Source of the DNA: Myxococcales bacterium
GTDB taxonomy: Bacteria > Myxococcota_A > UBA9160 > SMWR01
Direction: 5' to 3'
Assembly (NCBI GenBank): GCA_029863845.1
Contig: JAOTUO010000005.1
Span: forward strand, 1 to 32,456
Length of the DNA stretch: 32,456 nt
Part shown: positions 1 to 11,827 of the stretch, piece by piece
Numbering within the stretch: position 1 is the first letter of the stretch
Layout: each line of letters opens with the position of its first letter
Translations under genes and position numbers: made by a program
Notes under the pieces: generated by a model
What the model saw: the letters and a program-made list of their open reading frames with translations, nothing else
Databases searched by the model: none
What the model was told of the DNA's origin: nothing

Positions 1-404
1 CCCAGATCGAGCAGCAGCCGTCGCGCGAGATGGAGCCCCCGCTCCACCTGGCAGGAACCGTCGAGGTCGGGATCGTTGATCAGCCCCTTCCAGCCCACGG
101 TCGTGCGCGGCTTCTCGAAGTAGGTCCGCATGACGACGACGACGTGGTCGCCCAGGGCGTCGGCCAGGCGGCGCAGGCGGGCGCCGTACTCGAGCGCCGC
201 GTCGGCGTCGTGGATGGAGCAGGGGCCCGTGATCACCACGAGCCGCTTCGCGTCGCGTCCGTGGATCACGTCGCGAATGGCGCGGCGTCCGGCCAGCACC
301 GTCTCGGCCGCGGCTTTCGAGCGGGGCAGCTTCGCCCGGAGCGCCCGCGGCGAGATCAGCGGGCGGATCTCGACCAGGTTCTTGTTCTCGATTCGTTCCG
401 GCAT
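1..404 (-). CDS. 3-deoxy-7-phosphoheptulonate (DAHP) synthase, class I; N-terminal part, truncated by window edge
   Basis: Minus-strand translation from ATG at 404: MPERIENKNLVEIRPLISPRALRAKLPRSKAAAETVLAGRRAIRDVIHGRDAKRLVVITGPCSIHDADAALEYGARLRRLADALGDHVVVVMRTYFEKPRTTVGWKGLINDPDLDGSCQVERGLHLARRLLLDLG. GPCSIHD, RTYFEKPRTTVGWKGLINDP and DGS motifs are typical of the AroF/G/H family. Confidence 0.95.
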   Translation of the reverse strand, partial: MPERIENKNLVEIRPLISPRALRAKLPRSKAAAETVLAGRRAIRDVIHGRDAKRLVVITGPCSIHDADAALEYGARLRRLADALGDHVVVVMRTYFEKPRTTVGWKGLINDPDLDGSCQVERGLHLARRLLLDL

Positions 405-440
405 GTCCGAGCCCCTTTCCGCGACGCGGGTCGCAGCCAA

Positions 441-468
441 CAAAAAGCCCCGAGATCTCTCTCGGGGC
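441..468 (-). terminator. Intrinsic terminator inside the leader of the DAHP synthase gene (attenuator terminator)
   Basis: Minus strand GCCCCGAG-AGAGAT-CTCGGGGC-TTTTTG: perfect 8-bp GC-rich stem, 6-nt loop and U-tract, lying 5' of the DAHP synthase start codon. Confidence 0.85.
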
Positions 469-503
469 GCCGGGTGCCGTGATTCGCTTCGACCGTTACG
501 CGC

Positions 504-581
504 TCACACGAGCCCCCGAGCCCCGCAGGGCCAGCTAAAGAATCGGAAGTAGGTGAACGCGCTTCCGGTCGGGATCGACAC
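504..581 (-). CDS. Aromatic-residue-rich leader peptide, 25 aa (MSIPTGSAFTYFRFFSWPCGARGLV)
   Basis: GTG start at 581, TGA at 504-506. AGAGGAG Shine-Dalgarno with 9-nt spacer from GGAG to GTG. Six aromatic residues among nine (F9,Y11,F12,F14,F15,W17). Terminator about 36 nt downstream. Not in the supplied ORF track because of its length. Confidence 0.8.
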   Translation of the reverse strand: MSIPTGSAFTYFRFFSWPCGARGLV

Positions 582-603
582 CGTCGACGACTCCTCTCAC
601 TCC

Positions 604-632
604 CGTGTACAGGAGGCGCCCCCCGAAGTCAA
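604..632 (-). promoter_or_regulatory. Candidate sigma70 promoter for the leader peptide / DAHP synthase
   Basis: Minus strand TTGACT (632-627), 17-nt spacer, TACACG (609-604), just upstream of the leader peptide SD. The -10 match is weak. Confidence 0.45.
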
Positions 633-658
633 CCAAGAACTGGGGGTCGTCGGACCGT

Positions 659-1456
659 CTAGGTGACGAGGGCGAGCTGGCGCGATTGCGCCAGCAGGAT
701 GCCGTCGCGGCTCCAGATCTCTCCGTTCTCCTCGACGAACCCGTCGCGGGCGACGTGCGATTGGAACGTAGAGAGGACCCAGGCATCCGGCGCGGCGCCC
801 GCGAGCGGAAGCGCCGCGCGAAAGTGGATCGTGAGGTCGATGGTGGGCACGCCGCCCGCCAGCGTGTCGTCGTCCACCACCGAGAACAGCGCCGGGGGAA
901 AGGCGTCCGTGAAGGCGGCGACGGCGAGGGCGTCGTTGACGCGCGGCTCCGCCAGGCGGATCCAGCCGCCGCACAGGGCCCGGTCTCCGCCGCTGAAGGG
1001 CAGGCTTCCCAGGGCCCAGCGCTGCTCGTAACGGGCGTGGATCGGGATGCGTTCCTCGAGATCGGGGCAGCGCTCCGGCGGCGGCACCTCGGGCATCGAC
1101 GCGTCCTCGAAGGCGGGGCCCGTCCGCGGCCTCGAGAAGGCGGCGAGGGCCAGCGCCAGCAGGCGGTCCCCCTGTAGCAGGCGGCCCGAGAGCGTCGTCA
1201 GGGATCGGCCGACGCGTTCGACGCGCGTCTCGATCTGCGCAGGGCCCTCGGCCGGCGGAGCCGTGTAGTGGATCGTGAGCGACCGGGGGGCGCGCGAGGC
1301 GTCGTCCGCGGCGAGAGCGAGGGCGCGCAGCACGACGGCGGCGATATAGCCCCCGTTGGGTCCCGCCATCACCCACCAGCCCGGGTCGAGGCGCGCCTCG
1401 AAGCGGCCGTCGCCGCAGTCCCGGACGGCGGTGTCCGCGTCGAAGCGGCACGTCAC
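659..1456 (-). CDS. Acyl-CoA thioesterase / TesB-like hotdog-fold protein
   Basis: GTG start overlaps the upstream gene's TGA. VMAGPNGGYIAAVVLRAL, LTIHYTAPPAEGP and VPTIDLTIHFR resemble TesB-like thioesterases. Confidence 0.8.
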   Translation of the reverse strand: MTCRFDADTAVRDCGDGRFEARLDPGWWVMAGPNGGYIAAVVLRALALAADDASRAPRSLTIHYTAPPAEGPAQIETRVERVGRSLTTLSGRLLQGDRLLALALAAFSRPRTGPAFEDASMPEVPPPERCPDLEERIPIHARYEQRWALGSLPFSGGDRALCGGWIRLAEPRVNDALAVAAFTDAFPPALFSVVDDDTLAGGVPTIDLTIHFRAALPLAGAAPDAWVLSTFQSHVARDGFVEENGEIWSRDGILLAQSRQLALVT

Positions 1457-2229
1457 GGGGTCGCGCGCTCGGCGGTGAGGACGAGCAGGTCGTCGTCGAT
1501 GGCCTGGTACTGCTCGCGCAGCTCCCACTTCTCGTGTTGCGCGTCGGTGATCTTCGTGACCACGAAGTAGGCGAGGCTGGCGCTGACCGCGGCGCCGGTA
1601 TCCGCCAGCACCGAGGCGGCGCGGGCGTACTGGAACTTCGGCAGCTCGACCCCGGCGCTGAGGGTCATGAGCGCCGTGGCGACGTCCAGCGCAACGAATC
1701 CGACGAAGCTGACCCACCAGAGGATGAGGAGCGCCGGCGTGCGCGCCTGTTTCCATGCGAAGCGGTCCGTGGTGGTGGGATCGCTCGCCTTCCAGATCTC
1801 CCGCAGCACCTGGTAGGGCCTCACGACGTTGAGCCCCGGGACCCACCAGCCCGCCACCGACCAGGCGGTCGTGTAGTCGAGGCGCCGGGCGCCGAGCGCG
1901 CGCAAGTTGCTGCGCGCCGCGTAGGTCCAGAGAACGAAGGCCAGGGCCGTGGCGACGAAGAGGGTGATCTGGGCCGTCAACAGGACGGCACCGGTGATGC
2001 CGTGAGCGCGCCGGTCGATCGCCTCGATCGCCTCACCCCCCGCCTGGCGCGCGAGCAGGCGGATGTCCGCGATGTCGAAGCCCACCGCGATCCAGGCGAC
2101 GAGCCCGGTGACGACGAGCAGCACGGCGAGCCAGCGCGCGAGGGGCTGGGCCGAGACGTACGGCGGAACCAGGCTGATCGCGCCGTTCACGGCCGGCGAG
2201 GGGCGCGAGAGATCGGGCGGCGCTTCCAC
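1453..2229 (-). CDS. DUF4328 domain membrane protein
   Basis: Several hydrophobic segments plus ALGARRLDYTTAWSVAGWWVPGLNVVRPYQVLREIWKASDP, typical of DUF4328. GTG start assumed at 2229. Confidence 0.75.
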   Translation of the reverse strand: MEAPPDLSRPSPAVNGAISLVPPYVSAQPLARWLAVLLVVTGLVAWIAVGFDIADIRLLARQAGGEAIEAIDRRAHGITGAVLLTAQITLFVATALAFVLWTYAARSNLRALGARRLDYTTAWSVAGWWVPGLNVVRPYQVLREIWKASDPTTTDRFAWKQARTPALLILWWVSFVGFVALDVATALMTLSAGVELPKFQYARAASVLADTGAAVSASLAYFVVTKITDAQHEKWELREQYQAIDDDLLVLTAERATP

Positions 2230-2260
2230 GCGCGCAAGTTTGCACCCCGCGCGGATCCGA

Positions 2261-3016
2261 TCAAGCCCCCGCGCGTACGACGAAGTAGCGGTTGAGGTCG
2301 CCGCTGCGGCCATCCGCGCGGTAGCGTTCGACCGCTTCCAGGGCGGCCTCCCCCAGGAGCCCTTCCATCTCGGCGTCGTCGGCGAAGTGACAGAAGCGCA
2401 GGCCCCGGCCCCGCCGCCAGGGCAACAGGTGATCGCCCCGCTCGAGCTGCGCCGGGTCGATGGGCTCGGTCGCGCTGCGGTTGTAGGCCTCCCACGAGAG
2501 CAGCCGGTCGCGAAAGCGCCGGAAGGCCTCGAACTGCCAGGCGGTGAGCGCCAGTAGCCCTCCCGGCCGCAGGCGGCGTCCGAGCGCCCGCAGCAGCGCG
2601 AGCCGCCGTTGCCGACCGGGCACGTGGTGCAGCACGCCGAAGAGGACGACGAGGTCGAAGCGCTGCGCGGGGAGGTGGGCCTCGAGGGGGCCCTCGAGGA
2701 AGTCGCCGAGGCGCCAGGTCGCCGTCCCCGGCGGCAGTCCGCGCGCCCGCGCATGCTCCAGCAGCGGCGCGCTGGCGTCGATTCCGAAGCAGGTAAAGGC
2801 GGCGCCCCGCTCGGCGAGGAAGGCGGCGAAACGCCCGTTGCCGCAGCCCACGTCGAGCACGTCGAGCGGCGCTTCGCGGACGTGTTCCCCGACGAGCTCG
2901 AGCAGCGGCGTCCAGCCCGGCCACGGGGACTCCCGCGTGGCGCTGAACTCCGCGGCCTGCTCGCGGTAGAAGCTGCGGTTGATCGCGTTCAGTAGCCGAA
3001 CGGTCTTCGCGTCCAG
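2261..3016 (-). CDS. Class I SAM-dependent methyltransferase, Trm9/ALKBH8-MT-like
   Basis: INRSFYREQAAEFSATRESPWPGW, VLDVGCGNGRF, VLHHVPGRQRRLALLRALGRRLRPGGLLALTAW and LLPWRRGRGLRFCHFADDAEMEGLL correspond to Trm9-type motifs (FSxTRxxPWP, DIGCGNGK, HH..ERR..AL.E..RLLRPGG, VPWK...RYYH). Start inferred as CTG at 3016 behind GAGAGGA; no in-frame ATG/GTG/TTG close by. Confidence 0.75.
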   Translation of the reverse strand: MDAKTVRLLNAINRSFYREQAAEFSATRESPWPGWTPLLELVGEHVREAPLDVLDVGCGNGRFAAFLAERGAAFTCFGIDASAPLLEHARARGLPPGTATWRLGDFLEGPLEAHLPAQRFDLVVLFGVLHHVPGRQRRLALLRALGRRLRPGGLLALTAWQFEAFRRFRDRLLSWEAYNRSATEPIDPAQLERGDHLLPWRRGRGLRFCHFADDAEMEGLLGEAALEAVERYRADGRSGDLNRYFVVRAGA

Positions 3017-4724
3017 CGTCTCGTCCTCTCGGGGCCTGCGATACAGTAGCCGACCCTCCCCGGAGAGGAGCCGGTGCCCAACGCCAGGCCGCGCAGATCC
3101 CCGCCCGCGTTCGATCCCGAACGGCACGGGCGCGACCTCGTCGCGATCGTCGGGGAGATCGCGGAATCGCGAGACCTGGACGCGCGCGCGCTGGACCGGA
3201 TCCTCAAGCGGCACCCGAAGGACGGCTGCGGCCTCTTCTCGCGCAGCGAGCTCATCGCCGGCTTCCGGCACTTCGCCCGCGAGCGTGGGTGGCGCGTGGG
3301 CGAGCACGCATTCGTCGAGTCGCTGCGCCTGCGCCCGGTGCGGACCCAGAGCGGCGTCACGCCGGTCACCGTGCTCACGAAGCCCCATCCCTGCCCGGGG
3401 CGCTGCATCTTCTGTCCGAACGACGCCCGCATGCCGAAGAGCTACCTCGCGGACGAGCCGGGGGCGCAACGCGCCGAGGACAACGGCTTCGATCCCTATC
3501 TTCAGACGTGGAACCGGCTGGCCGCGTTCCGGAGCATCGGCCACCCCGTCGACAAGGTCGAGCTGATCGTGCTCGGCGGCACCTGGTCGGTCTACCCCGA
3601 GCCCTATCGCATTGCATTCGTGAAGCGCTGCATCGACGCGCTCAACGACTTCGGAAGCGGCCTCGACGGGCGCGCCGCGGCGCGCTCCTCCCCGGTGCGC
3701 GCGAGCTGGAGCGACCTCGAGCCGGCCCAGCGCCGGAACGAAGCGGCGGCCTGCCGCTGCGTGGGGCTCTCCCTCGAGACCCGTCCGGACCATCTCTGCG
3801 AGGCGGAGGTGCTGTGCATCCGCCGCCTGGGTGCGACCAAGGTCCAGATCGGCATCCAGAGCCTCTCCGACCGCGTGTTGGCACTCAATCGCCGGGGGCA
3901 CGACGTGGCGGCAACACGGCGCGCGCTGCGCCTGCTGCGCGAGGCCGGTTTCAAGATCCACGGCCACTGGATGCCGAACCTGCACGGCTCTTCGCCGACC
4001 GACGACGTCGCGGACTTCGCGCGCCTCTTCAGCGACCGCGACTTCCGCCCCGACGAGCTCAAGATCTACCCCTGCAGCCTCGTCGAGAGCGCGGATCTGA
4101 TGGCGTACCACGCGCGGGGCGAATGGCGTCCCTACACCCGGGAGGAGCTCGTCGGCGTGGTTGCGGCGTGTCTGCGAGACGCCCCGCGCTACTGCCGCCT
4201 CACGCGCGTGATCCGCGACTTCTCGGCGGACGACATCGTCGCCGGAAGCCGTACGGGCAACCTGCGCGAGGTGGCGGAGCGGCGGCTGCGCGAGGGTGGC
4301 GAGTCGTGCCGCGAGATCCGCGGTCGCGAGATCCGGTCGCAGCCGCTGGGTGGCGTGGAGCTGCGCCTGGTCGCCACCGACTACGAGACTTCGGTCGGGG
4401 ACGAGGTCTTCCTGGAGTTCGTGACGCCGGAGGACCGCATCGCCGCCTTCCTCCGCCTGTCACTGCCGCGGGAGCCCTCCTTCGTCGAGGAGATCCGCCG
4501 CAGCGCTCTCGTGCGCGAGGTCCACGTCTACGGGGCCTCGCTCGCGATCGGCCGACGGCAGCCGGGCCGGGCGCAGCACCGGGGGCTCGGGCGCGCGCTC
4601 GTCGAGGCGGCCCGGAGCCGGGCGCGCGCCGCGGGCTTCGCGAACCTGGCGGTGATCTCGGCCGTCGGCACCCGCGCCTACTACCGCGCCCTCGGGTTCC
4701 GCGACGGCGCCCTCTACCAGCACC

Positions 4725-7316
<2,592 letters not shown>

Positions 7317-7365
7317 GGCCACAAGCCTAAGCACGGTCCCCGCCGGGACAAGGCGGCGGGCGGAG

Positions 7366-8889
7366 CTATCCCTTGCGCTTCAGGGGAACGAAGATCGTGG
7401 CCTCGCCGCGGCGGATCAGCAGCAGGGCGCTGCGATCGGCGTGCGCGAGATGCTTGCGGAGGTCCTCGACGTCGCTCACCTCTTTGCGATTCACCTCGAG
7501 GATCACGTCTCCGCGCCGAACGCCGGCCTCGGCCCCAGGGCTGCCGGGCGTCACGGAGGTCACCACGACGCCGTCCTTCTCGTCCACGCCCAGCTGCTCC
7601 GCCAGGTCGGGCGTGAGGTCCTGAACCCGCAGGCCGAACTCCGTGGCTCCGCCCTTCTCGGCGAGCTCGACGCGCGGCTGCGCCTCCTCCAGCTCCGCGA
7701 TCTCCACCTTCAGCGTCTTGCGCTCGCCGTCGCGGAGCACCACCAGCTTGACCTTCCTGCCCACCGGCGTGCTGGCCACGACGCGCGGGAGGTCGTTCCA
7801 GTCTTTGATCTCTTGTCCGTCGAACTCGACGATGACGTCTCCGCGCTCGATCCCCGCGCCCTCCGCGGGGCCGTCGGGGATCACCTTGGAGACGAGCGCA
7901 CCGTTCTCGCTCTCCAGGCCGAAGGGTTCCGACAGCTCCGGGGTGATGCGCTGGATCACGACGCCGAGCCAGCCTCGGGTCACGCGCCCCTTGGCGCGAA
8001 GCTGGGGCAGGATCCCCTTGGCCATGTTGATGGGCACCGCGAATCCGATGGTGTTGGCGCGCGGGTTGATGGCGGTGTTGATGCCGATCACCTCGCCGGA
8101 GAGGTTGAGGAGCGGTCCGCCCGAGTTCCCGAAGTTGATGGCCGCGTCGGTCTGGATGAAGTCGTCGTACTTGCCCTGTCCGATCATGCGGTGCTTCGCG
8201 CTCACGATGCCGGCCGTGACCGTGTGACCCAGACCGAAGGGGTTGCCGATGGCGACCACCCACTCTCCCGGCCGCACCGCCTCGGAGTTGCCCAGGGGCA
8301 GGGCGAAGAGCTCCTGCTCCGACTCGACGCGGATCAGCGCGATGTCGGTGGTGGGGTCGCGGCCGATGACCGTGGCCTCGAACTCCGCGCCGTCCTCCAG
8401 GGCGACCGTGATGCTGTCGACCTCTTCGATCACGTGGTTGTTCGTCACGATGTAGCCGTCGGGCGAGATCACGAAGCCGGTCCCCAGACTCGACCGCTTG
8501 AACTCGTGCGGCACGTCGGGGTGCTGCTTCCGGAACAGGTCCTCGAAGGGGCTCCCGAAGAAGAACTCCTCGAACTGCGGCATGGCCGAGCCCTTCACCG
8601 TCCGCGAGGTCTGGATGTTCACGACGCCGGCCGACGCCTGCTCCGCGAGATCGGCGAAGCCGCCGGGAACGCCCCGCGGCGCGATCGGTGCGGAGAGGCC
8701 GTTCTCGCGCCAGAAAGGCTCGCCGGTGGGCGCCTCCGGTCTGGCCTCCTCCTTGCTTCCGAACAGGTCGATGGCGTGCGCCGCCTTGTCGCGCCAGGTG
8801 ATGCGCACGTCCACGGCGCCCGAGGCGACGAGCAGAGCCGCAGCAGCCGCGGACAGGAGTATTGCCAAACCCAAACGACTCGCCTTCAT
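7366..8889 (-). CDS. Do/DegP/HtrA family periplasmic serine endoprotease with PDZ domains (paralog 1)
   Basis: Signal-anchor N-terminus [51 protein letters not shown] (catalytic Ser), two PDZ regions. Confidence 0.93.
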   Translation of the reverse strand: MKASRLGLAILLSAAAAALLVASGAVDVRITWRDKAAHAIDLFGSKEEARPEAPTGEPFWRENGLSAPIAPRGVPGGFADLAEQASAGVVNIQTSRTVKGSAMPQFEEFFFGSPFEDLFRKQHPDVPHEFKRSSLGTGFVISPDGYIVTNNHVIEEVDSITVALEDGAEFEATVIGRDPTTDIALIRVESEQELFALPLGNSEAVRPGEWVVAIGNPFGLGHTVTAGIVSAKHRMIGQGKYDDFIQTDAAINFGNSGGPLLNLSGEVIGINTAINPRANTIGFAVPINMAKGILPQLRAKGRVTRGWLGVVIQRITPELSEPFGLESENGALVSKVIPDGPAEGAGIERGDVIVEFDGQEIKDWNDLPRVVASTPVGRKVKLVVLRDGERKTLKVEIAELEEAQPRVELAEKGGATEFGLRVQDLTPDLAEQLGVDEKDGVVVTSVTPGSPGAEAGVRRGDVILEVNRKEVSDVEDLRKHLAHADRSALLLIRRGEATIFVPLKRKG

Positions 8890-9038
8890 GACGGACTCCG
8901 GTTGTTGCCTGCCTGTGGGTTGCGCGCGCGTCCGAGCGGGACCCGCGGCGCAGCGCCCCCCCGAGTTGATTCCGACCCCGGACTCCCGCTTCCGGTTCCC
9001 GCTGCGACTCCGAATTCGATTCCCGGTCTGCGAGGACC

Positions 9039-10376
9039 TCAGACCATGGGAATCGTCACATGGTAACGACCGGAGCCCCGCTGAACCACGACGAGCGCCC
9101 GATGGCGGCCCCGCAGCTCGAGGGCGGAGCGGCGCAGCGAATCCACGTCGTCCAGCGGACGCCCGTTGATGCCCAACACCAGGTCGCCGGGCTGGATCCC
9201 GATGCGGGCCGCGCCGCTCCCGGCCCGGACCTCCCGCACGCTGTAGCTGCCGCCGTTCGCGCGTGGCCCGAGCCTCATCCCCAGCAGGTCTTCCAGCAGC
9301 GGCACGACGCGGTCGTGGGGAATCTCCTCGGCGCGCGCCGTCAGGCTCCGGGCCTCCCCATCGCGCCACAGGTCGATCCGCAGCTCCTGACCGTCCGTGA
9401 CCGTCTCGAGCCTCTCGAAGAATCCGCGTGCGGACGACACCGGGCTTCCGTCCACGTGAGTCACCACGTCGCGGCGTCGGATCCCCGCCCGGTGCGCCGG
9501 GCTGCGCTCGCGCACCCGGTTGACCAGGGCCCCGCGCAGGTTCGCCGGCAGCTGGAGGGCCTCCACGAGGGCCGCGTCGAGGTCCTGGAAGTCGAGCCCC
9601 AGCCACACGGGAGCCACCTCGCCGTGGGCGATGAGCTCGTGGATGACCCGCTTGGCCGTGTCGATGGGGATCGCGAAGCCGATTCCCTGGCCGCCCTGGT
9701 ACACCGCGGTGTTGATGGCGATGAGCTCGCCTTCGGCGTTGAGCAGCGGTCCGCCGGAGTTGCCGGGGTTGATCGAGGCGTCGGTCTGGAGGAAGCCGCG
9801 AAACACCCGCTGATCGGTGCGCACCGAGCGATCGAGTGCCGAGATCACGCCGGTCGTCACGGTGCTGGAGAGTCCGAAGGGATTGCCGATGGCGATCACC
9901 GGCTCGCCCACCAGCAGGTCGTCCGAGCTCCCCAGCGGGATCCACGGCAGCCCTTCGCCGTCCTTCAGCTGGAGCACGGCGATGTCGTTGTTGGGGTCGG
10001 CACCGATGAGCGTCGCGTCCAGCTCGCGGCCGTCGCCGACGCTGACGCGGATCCGGCTCGCCCGGTCCACCACGTGCTCGTTGGTGAGGACGCGGCCCTC
10101 GGGGTCGATCAGGACGCCGGAACCGAGGCTCTGGAGGGTATGTTGCAGCCGCGGTTCGAAGAAGTCGCGGAAGAACTGGTCGAACATCGGATTCGGGGAG
10201 CGGAAGCCGAACGGACTCGTGACCACGATGCGCTCGGTCGTGATGTTCACGACCGCCGGTCCCACCTTCTCGACCACTTCGACCGTGGCGGTGCGGCGGA
10301 GGAAGGGGTCGTCGGCGCGCGCGGTCGCCGCCAGCGACGCCAGCCCGATGACGAGCGCAAGTATGCGTTTGCCCAT
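9039..10376 (-). CDS. HtrA/DegP-like serine endoprotease (paralog 2)
   Basis: MGKRILALVIGLASLAATARA signal peptide, [32 protein letters not shown] regions near the C-terminus. Confidence 0.92.
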   Translation of the reverse strand: MGKRILALVIGLASLAATARADDPFLRRTATVEVVEKVGPAVVNITTERIVVTSPFGFRSPNPMFDQFFRDFFEPRLQHTLQSLGSGVLIDPEGRVLTNEHVVDRASRIRVSVGDGRELDATLIGADPNNDIAVLQLKDGEGLPWIPLGSSDDLLVGEPVIAIGNPFGLSSTVTTGVISALDRSVRTDQRVFRGFLQTDASINPGNSGGPLLNAEGELIAINTAVYQGGQGIGFAIPIDTAKRVIHELIAHGEVAPVWLGLDFQDLDAALVEALQLPANLRGALVNRVRERSPAHRAGIRRRDVVTHVDGSPVSSARGFFERLETVTDGQELRIDLWRDGEARSLTARAEEIPHDRVVPLLEDLLGMRLGPRANGGSYSVREVRAGSGAARIGIQPGDLVLGINGRPLDDVDSLRRSALELRGRHRALVVVQRGSGRYHVTIPMV

Positions 10377-10475
10377 ACGGCCTCTCGGACGCGTCTGCCC
10401 CGGAAAAGCTTCACGGCCCGGGTGAGGGGCCGCCCCGGAGGCGAAGTTAGCGCGGAATCCGTAGCCTGACGGCCG

Positions 10476-11636
10476 ATGCTCGCCGGGCTCGCCCAGGAGT
10501 TCAAGGCCCGCTTCGGACGCGCTCCGGTGTTCGGCGCCCGCGCTCCCGGCCGGGTGAACCTGATCGGCGAGCACACCGACTACAACGAGGGCCTCGTTCT
10601 CCCCTGCGCGATCGACCGCGACACGCTGGCCGTCGTCGCGCCGCGGACGGACGCGCGGGTCCGGGCCTTCTCCCGCGAGCGCGGCGAGGAGGGGTCCTTC
10701 GAAGCCACCGACCTGCGCCGCGCGGGCGACTGGCTCGACTACGTGCGGGGCGCGTGGTTCGCGCTGTGCGACGCCGGGTTCCCGGTGCGCGGCTTCGACG
10801 TCGCGATCGCCAGCGACGTCCCGCCCGAGTCGGGGCTGTCGAGCTCGGCGGCCCTGGGGCTGGCGCTCGTGACGGCCGTGGACGGCTGCCTGGAACTCGG
10901 TCTGGACGCCGCCCTGCGGGCGCGGCTCGCGCACCGCGGAGAGAGCGGGTTCGTGGGCGTGGCCTGCGGAATCATGGATCCCTTCGCCAGCAGCCTGGGG
11001 CGGCGCGACTGCGCGCTGCGCATCGACTGCCGCAGTCTGGAAGTCCGGCCGGTGCCGCTGCCGGGCTCGAGGCTGCGGCTGCTGATCGCCCACTCCGGGG
11101 TGACGCGGCCGCTGCTGGGGAGCGGCTACGGCGAGCGGCGCGAGCAGTGCCGGCGCGGACTCGCGGCGGCGGTGGCGGCCGGCGTCGCGCCCGAGGGAGC
11201 GACGGCGCTGCGCGACCTCGGGCCGGAGCGGCTGCCGGCCCTCGAGCGGGCCCTCGACCCACTCCTGTTTCGGCGCGTGCGCCACGTCGTCAGCGAGAAC
11301 GAACGGGTCGAGGCCGTGTGTGCGGCCCTTGCTGCCGGCGACCTCGAGGCCGCGGGGGCCCGGCTGCGCGACGGGATGCGCAGCCTGCGCGAGGACTTCG
11401 AGGTGAGCACGCCCGAGCTGGACGCGTTGTGCGAGATCGCCGATGCGCGGCCGGGGGTGTACGGGTCTCGCCTCACGGGAGCGGGGTTCGGGGGCTGTAG
11501 CGTCCACCTGGTTGCGGCCGGGGCCGCCGAGGAGGTGGCACGGGACATCGCTGCCGGCTTCGAGCGCCGCTTCGGCCGCCGGCCGCCGGTTCACGCCGCC
11601 GTTGCCGCCGACGGCGCCGCGGCCCTGCCGCTGTAG
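10476..11636 (+). CDS. galK: Galactokinase
   Basis: APGRVNLIGEHTDYNEGLVLPCAIDRDT, DVPPESGLSSSAALGLAL, RLTGAGFGGCSVHLV: GHMP/GalK motifs. Confidence 0.93.
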   Translation: MLAGLAQEFKARFGRAPVFGARAPGRVNLIGEHTDYNEGLVLPCAIDRDTLAVVAPRTDARVRAFSRERGEEGSFEATDLRRAGDWLDYVRGAWFALCDAGFPVRGFDVAIASDVPPESGLSSSAALGLALVTAVDGCLELGLDAALRARLAHRGESGFVGVACGIMDPFASSLGRRDCALRIDCRSLEVRPVPLPGSRLRLLIAHSGVTRPLLGSGYGERREQCRRGLAAAVAAGVAPEGATALRDLGPERLPALERALDPLLFRRVRHVVSENERVEAVCAALAAGDLEAAGARLRDGMRSLREDFEVSTPELDALCEIADARPGVYGSRLTGAGFGGCSVHLVAAGAAEEVARDIAAGFERRFGRRPPVHAAVAADGAAALPL

Positions 11637-11645
11637 ACACCGTGC

Positions 11646-11827
11646 CGGCCGGGGCCGAGGGAGATCCCGCAGCGAAATCAAGCGCAGGCCGCCTCCGATC
11701 TTCGATCGGCGGCTCGCAGCCCCTGCGGCCGAGCCATTCGTGCAAGGCGGCGGAGCCGCCGCGCAGTGAGCCGAAGGCGAACGAAGGCGGGCCCCCGCCT
11801 GGGAGGGATCTCCCTCGGCCCCGGCCG
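11646..11827. repeat. Dispersed structured intergenic element, copy 1 (about 182 bp, 23-bp perfect terminal inverted repeats)
   Basis: CGGCCGGGGCCGAGGGAGATCCC (11646-11668) is the exact reverse complement of GGGATCTCCCTCGGCCCCGGCCG (11805-11827). Interior holds CCGATcttcgATCGG, GGCGGCggaGCCGCC and GGCGGGccCCCGCC hairpins. Left 40+ bp nearly identical to 26383 onward. Confidence 0.85.

Noticed and set aside
535-786. 83-aa minus-strand ORF overlapping the attenuator region
   Set aside because: Different frame from the leader peptide; overlaps the thioesterase 3' end and lacks family motifs.
2992-3073. Divergent promoters in the 57-bp Trm9-like/elp3 gap
   Set aside because: TACAGT resembles a -10 box but no convincing -35 partner was found on either strand.
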